Assembly (NCBI RefSeq): GCF_904848585.1
Contig: NZ_CAJHCR010000002.1
Span: 62,001-126,000, forward strand
From: Paraburkholderia kirstenboschensis
GTDB taxonomy: Bacteria; Pseudomonadota; Gammaproteobacteria; Burkholderiales; Burkholderiaceae
DNA: 64,000 nucleotides
Direction of reading: 5' to 3'
This document shows positions 37,101 through 46,386 of this stretch, in pieces; position 1 is the stretch's first letter, and each line of letters begins with the position of its first letter. A program made the translations under genes and the position numbers. The notes beneath the pieces are model-generated. The model saw only the letters and a program-made list of their open reading frames with translations, made no database searches and was not told the origin of the DNA.

Positions 37101-38432
37101 ATGACCGCTCTCGACTTAAACACGGGCGCAACAGCACCCGTCACCGATGAAATCGACCTCGTTGATCTACCCGTTGCAGGAACGATCCCACAGGAACTTA
37201 ACGGTGTATTGGTGCGCAATGGCCCAAACCCATTGCGTGGCCACTTCGAAGGAAACGATGTGTTGTCCTGGTGGCCGGAAGACGCGATGCTGCACGCGAT
37301 CTCATTTCAGGAGGGGCGTGTGACGAGCTATCGCAACCGCTGGGCTCGCACACAGCGATGGGCGCGTGTGCACGCTCCGGATATCGCACGCTCTCTGCTC
37401 GATACGAATCCGAATGTCAACGTCCTCCATCATGCTGGCGAAATATTGGCGCTTGCTGAGGGAGGCGCCCCTCTCGCCATGACAGCTGAACTCGATTTCC
37501 TCGGGGCAACCCGTCGTCACATGGGACTGGCAGGAGGAATGACGGCCCATCCCAAAGTCGATCCGCAGACAGGCGAACTGATGGCATTTCGGGCTCACTG
37601 GGAAAGGCCGTGGTTGCGGTACGGGGTGACGGATTCGGAAGGAATGCAAAGAGTCGACATTGAAATCGACCTGTCGTCTCCGTCCATGATGCACGACATG
37701 GCGATTACCGCTACCTACAGTATCCTGCTTGATCTTAGCGTCACATATGATTTCTCGATGCTAGCCCGCGGTTATCGTATGCCATTGCGCTGGCACGACG
37801 ATCGAAAATCAAGGCTCGGCGTCATCCCTCGTCACGGCGGCGAAATGCGCTGGTTCGACGTAACGCCCTGCTTCATCCTGCATGTGGTGAATGCCTACGA
37901 CGCGAATGAATCGACTATTGTCCTGGATGCTGTTCGATACCCTGAGGGCTTCCGACTCGCGCGCAGCGGAGCAGGCTTCGAGGACAGCCCGCTCGGATTC
38001 CTATGGCGCTACGTCATTGACCTTGACAAGGGAACCGTGACCGAAAAACAGCTCGATGATGCCGGCATCGAGCTGCCTCGCATCAACGAAGGCAGAACAG
38101 GTCGTCCCTATCGGTATCTTTACGCTGCGGAGCAGCCAACAAACACAGAGATTCGCGGTGTTGTTCGCTACGACCTTGAGGGCGGTGCGAAGCAGCGATT
38201 TAGGGTTCCAGAAGGTGACCAGAATAGCGAGCCGATATTCGTGCCGCAGCCCACTGCCTCAGATGAAGATGACGGCTGGCTGCTCGTCTGCGTCTATCGC
38301 CGTGCAACCGATACCAGTGACCTGGTAATCCTTGACGGCCGGAATATCGCAAGTGATCCGATAGCTACGGTAAGGTTGCCCAGACGAATTCCAGCAGGCT
38401 TCCACGGAGCATGGCTCCCAAAAATCGGCTAA
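37101..38432 (+). CDS. Carotenoid-oxygenase-family protein (RPE65/lignostilbene dioxygenase type), transposon cargo
   Basis: This protein has 443 residues from the ATG at 37101. The family's four iron-binding His are visible: MTAHPKVDP, MMHDMAIT, FILHVVNAYD and FHGAW at the C-terminus. It also has VRNGPNPL near the start, a hallmark of the family. Such enzymes cleave carotenoids, apocarotenoids or stilbenes with O2; the substrate here cannot be told. No signal peptide is seen. It follows the DUF2239 gene by 16 bp inside the Tn3 element, so this is a horizontally mobile oxygenase. No carotenoid-synthesis gene is in the window. Confidence 0.93.
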   Translation: MTALDLNTGATAPVTDEIDLVDLPVAGTIPQELNGVLVRNGPNPLRGHFEGNDVLSWWPEDAMLHAISFQEGRVTSYRNRWARTQRWARVHAPDIARSLLDTNPNVNVLHHAGEILALAEGGAPLAMTAELDFLGATRRHMGLAGGMTAHPKVDPQTGELMAFRAHWERPWLRYGVTDSEGMQRVDIEIDLSSPSMMHDMAITATYSILLDLSVTYDFSMLARGYRMPLRWHDDRKSRLGVIPRHGGEMRWFDVTPCFILHVVNAYDANESTIVLDAVRYPEGFRLARSGAGFEDSPLGFLWRYVIDLDKGTVTEKQLDDAGIELPRINEGRTGRPYRYLYAAEQPTNTEIRGVVRYDLEGGAKQRFRVPEGDQNSEPIFVPQPTASDEDDGWLLVCVYRRATDTSDLVILDGRNIASDPIATVRLPRRIPAGFHGAWLPKIG

Positions 38433-38634
38433 GCACGACGAAGAGGTACCGATACGGCGACGTGCGCTAGCCGATGATGCGTGAATCTGGAATGGCGCTG
38501 GAAACACTGCATAGGTGACGCGCAGGTCCGCTGTTCGGTCCGGTTTGCGACCATCGTGACCGACCGAGATCAGCCCTCGTCGGTGAGTTCTTTTTGGGAA
38601 GCGAATTTTCCGCTACACGCGGCGAGCACTCACG

Positions 38635-38672
38635 CTTAACCCGGTTTTCCGTTCCACTGCGCCTCAAACCCC
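38635..38672. repeat. Right terminal inverted repeat of the Tn3 element
   Basis: It is 38 bp and complementary to the left end with one mismatch. It is followed directly by the TAAAG target duplication. The 202 bp between the carotenoid-oxygenase stop and this repeat show no gene. Confidence 0.93.
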
Positions 38673-38701
38673 TAAAGCACGACCCGCGCCGCGATTGACA
38701 A

Positions 38702-38723
38702 CGATGCGAAGCATCGGGTTTTT
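38702..38723. terminator. Stem-loop with T-run beyond the Tn3 element
   Basis: CGATGC-GAA-GCATCG followed by GGTTTTT looks like an intrinsic terminator on the plus strand. Before the insertion it would have lain close to the end of the spuC operon. Confidence 0.55.
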
Positions 38724-38739
38724 CGAACCAAAACTTCGC

Positions 38740-38762
38740 GATTAACAGGTTTATCCGATTCC
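38740..38762. promoter_or_regulatory. Box shared by the terB and terC upstream regions, copy 1
   Basis: GATTAACA then GGTTTATCCGATTCC occurs 59 bp upstream of the TerB-like start. The same words, with 2 extra bases between them, lie upstream of the TerC gene at 40185. This points to one shared regulator, plausibly the LysR protein encoded between them. Confidence 0.7.
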
Positions 38763-38820
38763 GGCATTGCCGCAGACTGGCTCACTTCAACACGGACATC
38801 GTCTACGAAAGGACCCGATC

Positions 38821-39282
38821 ATGCGAACCTATCCGCGTAACAGCCCCCAGGCAGCAGCACGTATCGTCGCGCTGGCCCTCACTTCTGACGGCCATGTGTG
38901 CAGTTCCGAAGAACGCGTGTTGGAGAAACTGAACATCGCGGGCGAACTCGGCCTCGCGCCGGCGCAATTCGCGCACATCGTGCAGACGCTCTGCGAAGAT
39001 CGCTCGATTGCGCAGATGTCGTCCGCGCCTCCAATGGGCCGCCTGGATGCGGCCATGCTTACGACACTCATTGACGAAATCGACGATCCCGTGTTGCGTC
39101 GCAAGATCATTCGTCTATGTGTTGCAGTAACGGTCGCAGACGACTATCTGGCCGACGGCGAGATTGCGTTGCTTGCTGCGGTGTTCAACGCATGGGGACA
39201 TGACCTGCAACCGGCCTCGCGCCGCGCGGGGTTCACGTCGCCTGCGTTGCGCACTTATGGGCGCGCAGTGGCCACCACCTGA
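38821..39282 (+). CDS. TerB-like (tellurite-resistance-family) protein
   Basis: The 153-residue protein has the helical TerB pattern: AAARIVALALTSDGHVCSSEERVLEKLNI at the N-terminus and VLRRKIIRLCVAVTVADDYLADGEIALLAAVFNAWG. Its role in the cell is unclear in the family. An AAAGGA ribosome-binding site precedes the ATG. Its last 28 bp overlap the convergent LysR gene. A TerC protein is encoded 1 kb downstream and shares an upstream box, which suggests co-regulation. Confidence 0.8.
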   Translation: MRTYPRNSPQAAARIVALALTSDGHVCSSEERVLEKLNIAGELGLAPAQFAHIVQTLCEDRSIAQMSSAPPMGRLDAAMLTTLIDEIDDPVLRRKIIRLCVAVTVADDYLADGEIALLAAVFNAWGHDLQPASRRAGFTSPALRTYGRAVATT

Positions 39283-40136
39283 GAAGCCAGCGCGTGATGC
39301 TGGCCGCGGCGCGAGCGGATAGCGTGAATCTCTTCGATCACGCCGTCCGCGCGGCCAAGCCAGCGCAAGCCCCGCAGCAGCGACAGATCTTCCGCACCCA
39401 GTTCAGCGAGCGGAAATACGCCCAGGCCGCGCGCGGCGAACACCGCCATCAGCGCGCTGTCCTCGAATTCGCCGACGACGCGTGGCCGGATGCCCTGCGA
39501 ATCGAACCAGCGGTCGATCCGCCCACGCAACGCGGCATGGCGCGTTGGCAGGAGCACTGGCAAGTCGGCAAGGCACTGCGGAAACCCCACGCGCGCCGAT
39601 TTGCGCGCGATTTCAGCAGGGCCGTACCAGTCCACCGGCGAACCGACGAGCCGCTGGCTCAGCACACGCAGGTCGGAGTTGTGCGGCGCCGGCTGGCAAG
39701 CGAGCACGAGATCGAGCCGGTGCAGTGCAAGTTCGGATAACAACTGCGCGTGCTCGCCTTCGTGACACAAGAGCCTGAGCGACGGCGTGCCGAGCACCGG
39801 TGCGAGCAGCGCGTGCGCCGCCAGCTTCGACATACCGTCGGACAGGCCGACCGCCAACCGGGCCACGCCCTCTCCGCCCGCCTCGTGCATGTCATCGAGC
39901 AACGCCTCACCTAGCTGGAAAATCTGCTCTGCGCGACTAAACGCGGTCTCGCCGGCTTCCGTCATCGCGACGCCTCGGCCAGCGGGTTTGAGCAACTGCC
40001 GCCCAATCGACTTTTCAAGTTCACGCACCTGCGCGCTGATCGTCTGGACGGCCATATCGAGCCGCTCAGCCGCGCGCGCGAAGCCGCCCTCTTTCACGAC
40101 GATCCAGAAATAGTACAAGTGACGGTAGTTGAGCAT
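39255..40136 (-). CDS. NhaR-type LysR regulator
   Basis: The 293-residue LysR protein starts MLNYRHLYYFWIVVKEGGFARAAERL, then QTISAQVRELEKSIGRQLLKPAGRGVAMTEAGE, a start characteristic of NhaR-like regulators. It is divergent from the TerC gene (132 bp between starts) and its tail overlaps the TerB-like gene by 28 bp. The shared upstream box of terB and terC is a likely target. The effector is unknown; NhaR responds to sodium in Escherichia coli, but that cannot be carried over. Confidence 0.85.
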   Translation of the reverse strand: MLNYRHLYYFWIVVKEGGFARAAERLDMAVQTISAQVRELEKSIGRQLLKPAGRGVAMTEAGETAFSRAEQIFQLGEALLDDMHEAGGEGVARLAVGLSDGMSKLAAHALLAPVLGTPSLRLLCHEGEHAQLLSELALHRLDLVLACQPAPHNSDLRVLSQRLVGSPVDWYGPAEIARKSARVGFPQCLADLPVLLPTRHAALRGRIDRWFDSQGIRPRVVGEFEDSALMAVFAARGLGVFPLAELGAEDLSLLRGLRWLGRADGVIEEIHAIRSRRGQHHALASQVVATARP

Positions 40137-40184
40137 GTAGGTGGCCCGTAACGATGAACTTCGGAAAAACCGATCTATCGATCA

Positions 40185-40209
40185 GATTAACACTGGTTTA
40201 TCCGATTCC
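40185..40209. promoter_or_regulatory. Box shared by the terB and terC upstream regions, copy 2
   Basis: GATTAACA and GGTTTATCCGATTCC recur here in the gap between the divergent LysR and TerC genes, with CT inserted between the words. It ends 60 bp before the TerC start, nearly the same distance as copy 1 from its gene. Confidence 0.7.
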
Positions 40210-40268
40210 CGCGCGCGGCGATCATGATCGCTATTCCACCGTTATTCAATCATAAGCAGACGAACACC

Positions 40269-41021
40269 ATGGACACCCTCCTCACACTCGCTGCCGACCC
40301 TGCCGCGTGGGTTGCTCTCCTCACGCTGGTCGTGATGGAGATCGTGCTCGGCATCGACAACCTCATCTTCATCTCGATCCTCAGCAACAAGCTGCCTGAG
40401 GCACAGCGCGCGCGCACGCAGCGTCTTGGCATCATGCTCGCGCTAGGGCTGCGACTCGGGCTGCTCGGTACGGTTGCATGGATCGCGCAGTTGACCGCGC
40501 CCGCCATCACCGTGCTCGGCCACGCGTTCTCGTGGCGCGATCTGATTCTGCTCGGCGGTGGCCTCTTCCTCGTGTGGAAGGCAACGCGTGAAATGCATCA
40601 CCACGTGGTTCACGCGGAAGAGGAACGCAGCAGCGCAGGCAGCACCGTTCAATTGACGGTGGCCGGCGCGATCGGCCAGATCCTGGTGCTCGATATCGTG
40701 TTTTCAGTAGACAGCATCATCACGGCTGTCGGCATGACGGATCACATGCCGATCATGTTTCTCGCCGTCATCAGCGCCGTCATGGCGATGCTGTTCGCTG
40801 CGCGCCCGCTGTCACGCTTCATCGACCGCAATCCGACCATTGTGACGCTCGCGCTGAGCTTTCTACTCGTGATCGGCATGACGCTGATTGCCGAGGGCTT
40901 TGGAACGCATGTGCCGAAGGCCTATATCTACGTGGCGATGGCATTCTCCGCGTTCGTCGAGGCGGTGAACATGCTGGTGCGCCGCGCGAAAACGAAACAC
41001 GCGATGGTTACCGGCGAATGA
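40269..41021 (+). CDS. TerC-family integral membrane protein
   Basis: The 250-residue protein from the ATG at 40269 has about seven membrane segments with the TerC hallmark [23 protein letters not shown] and the second Asp-bearing repeat [19 protein letters not shown]. TerC proteins are linked to metal export or metalation of exported proteins, notably manganese, in the inner membrane. The frame is open back to 40224, but [11 protein letters not shown] is a normal TerC start. A zinc-ribbon gene follows on the same strand. Confidence 0.92.
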   Translation: MDTLLTLAADPAAWVALLTLVVMEIVLGIDNLIFISILSNKLPEAQRARTQRLGIMLALGLRLGLLGTVAWIAQLTAPAITVLGHAFSWRDLILLGGGLFLVWKATREMHHHVVHAEEERSSAGSTVQLTVAGAIGQILVLDIVFSVDSIITAVGMTDHMPIMFLAVISAVMAMLFAARPLSRFIDRNPTIVTLALSFLLVIGMTLIAEGFGTHVPKAYIYVAMAFSAFVEAVNMLVRRAKTKHAMVTGE

Positions 41022-41089
41022 CTGGAATGGGCGGCGTGTCCAGTCGGGCGCCCGGCGTCTTTGTACTTGTACTTTAGAGGAGCGACACC

Positions 41090-41383
41090 ATGAAATGCCC
41101 TGCTTGCAAGACGACCGACCTGCTGATGACCGAGCGCCGCTCGATCGAGGTCGACTATTGTCCCAACTGCCGCGGCGTGTGGCTGGACCGTGGCGAGCTC
41201 GACAAGCTGATCGCGCAAGACGCCGCAGACACCGACCTGCGCAGTGCGGCGCGGGCGAGCCGCGATGACCACCGGGATCGTGACCGTGCTTACGACACCG
41301 ACCGCCGGTACGAAGATCATCGCTCGGGTTATCGAACGCACAAGAAGAAGCGCTCGATTTTCGACGTGTTCGATTTCGACTAA
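41090..41383 (+). CDS. TFIIB-type zinc-ribbon protein
   Basis: The 97-residue protein has two CxxC knuckles (MKCPACKTTDLLM and VDYCPNCRGVWLDRGELDKLI), the zf-TFIIB pattern. A charged Arg/Asp linker and a basic tail (THKKKRSIFDVFDFD) follow. The start is preceded by GAGGAG. It lies 68 bp after the TerC gene and may share its transcript. Function is not known for the family. Confidence 0.85.
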   Translation: MKCPACKTTDLLMTERRSIEVDYCPNCRGVWLDRGELDKLIAQDAADTDLRSAARASRDDHRDRDRAYDTDRRYEDHRSGYRTHKKKRSIFDVFDFD

Positions 41384-41486
41384 GCGTTCACGCCCGTGGG
41401 TACATGTATGGCTTCGACGTGGTGGCCGAATCAACGGGCCGCCGCGTATCAACGCATACCACCGCGCACCACCGCTACTCACGCTG

Positions 41487-42884
41487 CTATTTCGCCTTCC
41501 CCTCGGCTACATCGCCGCGCCGCGCGGCAATCGGCTCGATCACGCTGAAGAGCAGCAGCAGGCATAACAGCGCGGTGCCGACCATATAGAGGAACACGCT
41601 CGTCCAGCTGTACCTGTCGAGCAGAATGCCGACGACAAGCGGCGCGCATGCGCCACCAATCTGGCCCACGCAGTTCACGATGCCGAAGGCCGCCGGATAC
41701 GTGGACTTCGTCGCGAGTCCCATCGGATACGCGGAATATCCTGCAAAGCCGATGCCGAGCATCAGGCCCGCGAGTATCAGCGCGACACCGAGATACGCGA
41801 CGCTGTCGGGCGCGTCGATCAGCAAAAGCATCATCAGCATGGTGCCGAGCGCGCCGAGCATCATCATCGGCTTGCGGCGGCCGCCCAGCAAACGGTCGGA
41901 GATCACGCCGCCCAGCATGTTGCCGGCCACCGCGCCAATGAATGGCGCCGATGCGAGAAAGCCCATCTTTACCGAAGTAAAACCCTTGACGGTCACGAGA
42001 TACGTCGGCATCCACGACATGAAGATATTGCTGATCCCGATCATGCAACCGTAGCCGATTGCGACACCCAGGATATTCCATGAGCCGAACACCTGCCGGA
42101 TCGTCTCCAGTTGCGCAACACGCCTTGTACGATTGAACGCATCCAGATACGGAATATGCGCGACCTCGTTGCGCCGCGACGCGTGCGCGCCGTGGGCCTG
42201 GCGCGGCGTATCGTCGGCGATGTAGCGTTGCTCGGCCTCGGAACAGAAACGGTTTTCGCTCGGCGAGTTCGTCACCGTGAACATCCAGACTATGGCGAGC
42301 AGAATGCCTGGCACAGCGAACACATAGAAGATTTCTCGCCACCCCCACAACTGGATCACGACGATGCACACCGACGGTACGATCAACGGACCGAGCTTCG
42401 ACGCCGCGATCCAGAGTCCCGTCGCCGTGCCCTTCTCTTTCGCGGGAAACCAGCGATTGATCACGTTCGTGCAGCCGATACCCAGCGGGCCTTCCGATAA
42501 ACCCAGACCCACGCGGTATGCCTGCAACAGGAACACCGACGACGTGGTACCCATGAGGCCCGTAAACACCGACGTGAGAATCATGAAGATCGAAAACAGA
42601 AAGCCGGTGGTCTTTTCACTGAGCCGTTTATAAAGCAGGCCGACCGGTATCTGCACGAAGCCGTACGCAAACGAAAAGAGACTCACGATCAGTCCCGCCT
42701 GCGTGTTCGTAATGCCGTATTCCTTCTTCAGGTACGGCAAAGCAATGCCGAAATTGGCGCGATCTGCGCAGGCAATCGCCCAGATGCAGAAAATCAGCCC
42801 CATCACGATCCATCGGTGGCCGGTGCGCTTCTCCGCGACCGGCTGCGCTTTCGCGCCCGCGACGACACCCTCGGCATTGTTCAT
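41487..42884 (-). CDS. MFS transporter, anion:cation symporter type
   Basis: The 465-residue protein from the ATG at 42884 (AGGGG upstream) has 12 membrane segments and the ACS-family pattern: WIVMGLIFCIWAIACADRANFGIALPYLKKEYGIT and SWMPTYLVTVKGF. ACS members take up organic acids such as glucarate, tartrate or phthalate. It is divergent from a 2-hydroxyacid dehydrogenase gene, so the substrate may be a hydroxyacid; this is inference. The gap of 384 bp between the starts has no gene and should hold both promoters. Confidence 0.88.
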   Translation of the reverse strand: MNNAEGVVAGAKAQPVAEKRTGHRWIVMGLIFCIWAIACADRANFGIALPYLKKEYGITNTQAGLIVSLFSFAYGFVQIPVGLLYKRLSEKTTGFLFSIFMILTSVFTGLMGTTSSVFLLQAYRVGLGLSEGPLGIGCTNVINRWFPAKEKGTATGLWIAASKLGPLIVPSVCIVVIQLWGWREIFYVFAVPGILLAIVWMFTVTNSPSENRFCSEAEQRYIADDTPRQAHGAHASRRNEVAHIPYLDAFNRTRRVAQLETIRQVFGSWNILGVAIGYGCMIGISNIFMSWMPTYLVTVKGFTSVKMGFLASAPFIGAVAGNMLGGVISDRLLGGRRKPMMMLGALGTMLMMLLLIDAPDSVAYLGVALILAGLMLGIGFAGYSAYPMGLATKSTYPAAFGIVNCVGQIGGACAPLVVGILLDRYSWTSVFLYMVGTALLCLLLLFSVIEPIAARRGDVAEGKAK

Positions 42885-43268
42885 ACCGGACCCCTCGCGG
42901 TGTTGCGTCGGGATGGGAGCGTAAAGGTAATGGGCGTGATACGGCGGCACGTTTTCACGTTTGTCTCCAATGTGCTTGAAACTTATTTTCCCTTCCCTGC
43001 TGGGAAGTGGGCGAAGGAATGCTCCTTCTGACGCTTTCGATTCTGGCCGCCGTGCCATACGCCGTCCAATCTTTTCTCGCTATTACTTGATGCCAGGATT
43101 GAATCGATAGCGCTCGCCCTTCACGCTTCGATCTGTGGATCAACTGATAGCGTTTTGGGATTGGACGTGGCAACCGAAAAAGCCCATCATCCGCCGACAT
43201 TGCGACTCGATGCGTGCGCCCACTACGACGCCGCGACGATCGCCAACTACAACAAAGGAGCGCACGGA

Positions 43269-44222
43269 ATGAAACCGAACATTCTGCAACTGAACCCGAT
43301 TCTGATTCCCGCGATCAACGACACTCTCGCCTCGCTCTATACCGTGCACCGCCTGTTCGAACAGAGCGACAAGGACGCGTATATCCGCGAGCACGGGCAA
43401 TCGATCAGAGGCGTGATCACCGGCGGCCATACGGGCATCGCAAACGACATGATTCAACTTTTGCCCGCATTGGAAGTGATTGCGGTGAACGGCGTGGGCA
43501 CCGATGCGGTGGACCTCGAATTCGCGCGTTCGCGCGGCATTCCGGTCACCGCAACGTTCGGCGCCTTGACCGAGGATGTCGCCGACCTCGCCATCGGTTT
43601 GATGCTCGCGGTGTGCCGCGAAATCTGCGCAGGCAACCACTTCGTCAAATCGGGCAACTGGCAGAAGAATCCGCATCCGGGCGCATTGCCGTTGTCACAC
43701 CGTCTGAGCGGCAAACGAGTAGGCATCGTCGGGATGGGTAAAGTCGGTCGCGCGATTGCGCAGCGCGCCACTGCATTCAATTGCCCCATCACGTACACCG
43801 ACTTGCGCCGCATGGACGATATTGCGTATCCGTTCGTTGCCGATCTGCTGTCGCTCGCGCGCGGTTGCGACTTTCTGGTGCTGGCGGCCGCAGCCGACAA
43901 GGCGCAAGGCATCGTGAATGCCGCGGTGCTCGACGCGTTGGGCAAGCACGGCTATCTGATCAACGTGGCGCGCGGCAAGCTGGTGGTGGAAAGCGATCTG
44001 GTCGACGCGCTGCGTGGCGGCGTGATTGCAGGCGCGGGGCTCGACGTGTTCGTCGACGAACCGAATGTGCCGCCCGCGCTGTTCGAGATGGACCGTGTCG
44101 TGCTGCAGGCGCATCGCGCGAGCGCCACGGTCGAATCGCGCACGGCGATGGGGGAGATGGTGCTCGCAAGTCTCGCGCAGGCACTGGCCGGGCAACGTCC
44201 CGAGGGCAGCCTCACGACCTGA
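43269..44222 (+). CDS. D-isomer-specific 2-hydroxyacid dehydrogenase
   Basis: The 317-residue protein from the ATG at 43269 (AAAGGAG upstream) has NAD-binding VGIVGMGKVGRAIAQRA and the catalytic residues Arg (INVARGKLVVE), Glu (VFVDEPNVPP) and His (VLQAHRAS). It most resembles the glyoxylate/hydroxypyruvate reductase branch, but the substrate is not certain. A LysR gene follows on the same strand, and an MFS gene is divergent upstream. Confidence 0.88.
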   Translation: MKPNILQLNPILIPAINDTLASLYTVHRLFEQSDKDAYIREHGQSIRGVITGGHTGIANDMIQLLPALEVIAVNGVGTDAVDLEFARSRGIPVTATFGALTEDVADLAIGLMLAVCREICAGNHFVKSGNWQKNPHPGALPLSHRLSGKRVGIVGMGKVGRAIAQRATAFNCPITYTDLRRMDDIAYPFVADLLSLARGCDFLVLAAAADKAQGIVNAAVLDALGKHGYLINVARGKLVVESDLVDALRGGVIAGAGLDVFVDEPNVPPALFEMDRVVLQAHRASATVESRTAMGEMVLASLAQALAGQRPEGSLTT

Positions 44223-44270
44223 TACAGAGGCTGTCCGAACATGTCCGGATCGAGCGCGAGCGTGCGCACC

Positions 44271-44276
44271 TATAAT
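44271..44276 (+). promoter_or_regulatory. TATAAT -10 element before the LysR gene
   Basis: A perfect TATAAT lies at 44271-44276 and would place transcription start near 44283, downstream of the ATG at 44275. This favours the ATG at 44311 as the translation start. A good -35 box is not seen. Confidence 0.4.
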
Positions 44277-44310
44277 GACCGTCGACTTCCCCATCCATGT
44301 CGATACAAGA

Positions 44311-45210
44311 ATGCTCGATCTCGGACAAGTGCGTTGTTTCGTTGCCGCGGCGACAGAACTGAACTTCAGACGCGCGGCCGCGCTGCTGAACATGACGCAG
44401 CCGCCGCTGAGCAGGCAGATCCAATTGCTCGAAGACAACCTGGGCGTAATGCTGTTCGAGCGCATTGGCCGCACGGTCAAGCTGACGACAGAAGGCCGCG
44501 TCTTTCTCGCGGACGCCACGCGTCTGCTCAATCTCGCGGAGCAGGCCGAAAGCACAGTACGGCGCGCGAGCAAGGGCAAAACCGGCCGCGTGCGTCTTGG
44601 CTTCACCGGCGCGGCCGGCTACGAACTGATTCCCGAGTTGCTGGTGGCGGCAGCCGACGTGCTGCCCGAGATCGACGTCGTATTGATCGAACTGGTCTCG
44701 GCCGCGCAGATCGAAGCGTTCGCCGCGAACACGATCGATCTCGGCTTTCTCCGGCCGTTGCCATCCAGGCAAAAGCTGGAGTTTCTTCTCGTCGATGAAG
44801 AGCCGTTGATCGTCGCGCTGCCGAAGCGGCACATGTTGTGTCAATTCGAGCAGATCGCATTGAAGCAACTCGACGAGCAGCCGTTCATCATGCATTCGCC
44901 CACGCAAGGCAAGTACTTTCACGACCGCATCATGGGCATGCTCGCGACTGAAGGCGTCAATCTGAACATTGCGCAGTACATCGATCAGACGCCTACCATT
45001 CTGTCTCTCGTGCGCGCGGGGCTGGGCGTCGCAATTTTGCCCGCGTCGGCGCAACGGTTCCATTACGACAACGTGGAATTCCGGTTTATTGCCCAACATT
45101 CGATTCAGGCTGAGATGAGCATGGCCTGGCGAGCGGATCAGGACAATCCGGCCGTCATTGCTTTCCGGTTGATGGCGGCGGAGTACTTTGCGCGCAAGGC
45201 GCGGGGCTGA
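44311..45210 (+). CDS. LysR-family regulator
   Basis: The protein has 299 residues from the ATG at 44311; an ATG at 44275 would add 12 residues but overlaps a perfect TATAAT. The DNA-binding part is MLDLGQVRCFVAAATELNFRRAAALLNMTQPPLSRQIQLLED and the effector domain has GFTGAAGYELIPELL and LVRAGLGVAILPASA, similar to the CatR/BenM branch. It lies 88 bp after the hydroxyacid dehydrogenase gene and is the likely regulator of that locus. Confidence 0.87.
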   Translation: MLDLGQVRCFVAAATELNFRRAAALLNMTQPPLSRQIQLLEDNLGVMLFERIGRTVKLTTEGRVFLADATRLLNLAEQAESTVRRASKGKTGRVRLGFTGAAGYELIPELLVAAADVLPEIDVVLIELVSAAQIEAFAANTIDLGFLRPLPSRQKLEFLLVDEEPLIVALPKRHMLCQFEQIALKQLDEQPFIMHSPTQGKYFHDRIMGMLATEGVNLNIAQYIDQTPTILSLVRAGLGVAILPASAQRFHYDNVEFRFIAQHSIQAEMSMAWRADQDNPAVIAFRLMAAEYFARKARG

Positions 45211-45332
45211 TTCTTCGGTCCATTCGCCCCACTCAGGGGCAACGCCAACAGACCATCGCGACATCCTGCAAAGTCCAACAGCCCGGCAGCCCCTAACTCC
45301 CAACGCATCAAACGAAAGGCAAAAAACAACCG

Positions 45333-46124
45333 TCAATAAGCAAACTTTCGATAATGCTCGGCACCCGGCGCAGTATCCAGTTCCTCGACCCGCGGCATAT
45401 ATCGCAACAACCGTTTGCCCCGCGCACTCAACCGATCGTAGACAGCCGCAGGTACGTCGATATGCACTTCAGGCCGGAAATACCAGCTTCTGCTGTAACC
45501 GATCACCACCATCGGACGCGGCACGTCGGTTTTGTTCGGCGTGCCGCGATGCAGCGCACGCACGTCGCGGATCATCACATCGCCGAGTTTCATTGGAATC
45601 GCCTGCAACGGCAAACGCCCTTCGCGCCACGCCTGCAACGCTTCCTCCGAGCGCATACGATGCGTGCCGAGCGTGGTCTCGAACGGACCGTTTTCCAGCG
45701 TGACGTCGCATAACGGGAAGTTCACCGCAAGCTGGAACGAAGGCGTTTCCGGCTCGCCGTCGAAAAGCGCTGGCGTGTCACGGTGTACGTCCTGATACGT
45801 GGAGCCATTGAGCGGCGTGTCGGTGGCGAGTTGGCACATAACCGGATCGTCGCCGGCCACGCGCTCGACTATCGCGAGCACGTCCGCATCGCAAAAGATC
45901 GTCTCGTCGGCAAAGACGCCGGTAAACGGCAGCGTGATGTAGTGCCGGTTTTCACCGCGTACGGCCGTCGCTTTCGATGCAAGCCGCTCGTCGAGCAGCG
46001 GTTTGAAAGCCTCGGCCCATGCGCTGAGCTTCTCCGCCGGAAAATGGTTTCTCAATACCACCATTCCGTCGCGTTCGAAGGCCGCGGCGAACTCGTCAAG
46101 CTGTTCTTCTGAATAGCGTCCCAC
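45333..46124 (-). CDS. Phytanoyl-CoA dioxygenase-family (PhyH) oxygenase
   Basis: It has 263 residues if the GTG at 46124 is used; it follows GGAG at good spacing, whereas a TTG at 46157 has none. It is an Fe(II)/2-oxoglutarate enzyme: His and Asp in DVHRDTP, the distal His in ALHRGTPN and an Arg in PRPMVVIGY for 2-oxoglutarate. PhyH members hydroxylate various metabolites; the substrate is unknown. It is divergent from a LysR gene 262 bp away, which probably controls it. Confidence 0.85.
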   Translation of the reverse strand: MGRYSEEQLDEFAAAFERDGMVVLRNHFPAEKLSAWAEAFKPLLDERLASKATAVRGENRHYITLPFTGVFADETIFCDADVLAIVERVAGDDPVMCQLATDTPLNGSTYQDVHRDTPALFDGEPETPSFQLAVNFPLCDVTLENGPFETTLGTHRMRSEEALQAWREGRLPLQAIPMKLGDVMIRDVRALHRGTPNKTDVPRPMVVIGYSRSWYFRPEVHIDVPAAVYDRLSARGKRLLRYMPRVEELDTAPGAEHYRKFAY

Positions 46125-46386
46125 TTTTGTCTCCGTGATTTTTTGTGCGGACTTCAAATGTACCGCGTCGTCGACGCGCTGTCTCGAGCGTTAAAAAAAT
46201 CGCCCTGCGAACGTGCCGGCGAAGAGGTCCCGGACATACGTCCGCCGCCATGCAAGCTTCGCTGTCGCCAAACGGTCGCATCACGTGACGGGATAAGAAA
46301 CGCAGCGACGAGGCCTCGCGATCGCGATGAAATCCAGTATGCTGGGTGCTTCCGCCTTCCGGCCCAGATGAATTTCGCTCTTCGCC

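Larger units (their letters stand above)
34166..38672. mobile_element. Tn3-family transposon with carotenoid-oxygenase cargo
   Basis: The element is 4507 bp. Terminal repeats of 38 bp (34166-34203 and 38635-38672) match at 37 of 38 positions, begin GGGG and end TTAAG, and share the GTGGAACG core with Tn3 ends. The 5 bp on both outer sides are TAAAG (34161-34165 and 38673-38677), a perfect target duplication. Inside: a transposase gene truncated at its 5' end (minus), a DUF2239 gene and a carotenoid-oxygenase gene (both plus). There is no resolvase gene and no recognisable res site, although the palindrome at 36355 could be considered. It lies between the spuC operon and the TerB-like gene. 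Confidence 0.93.
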
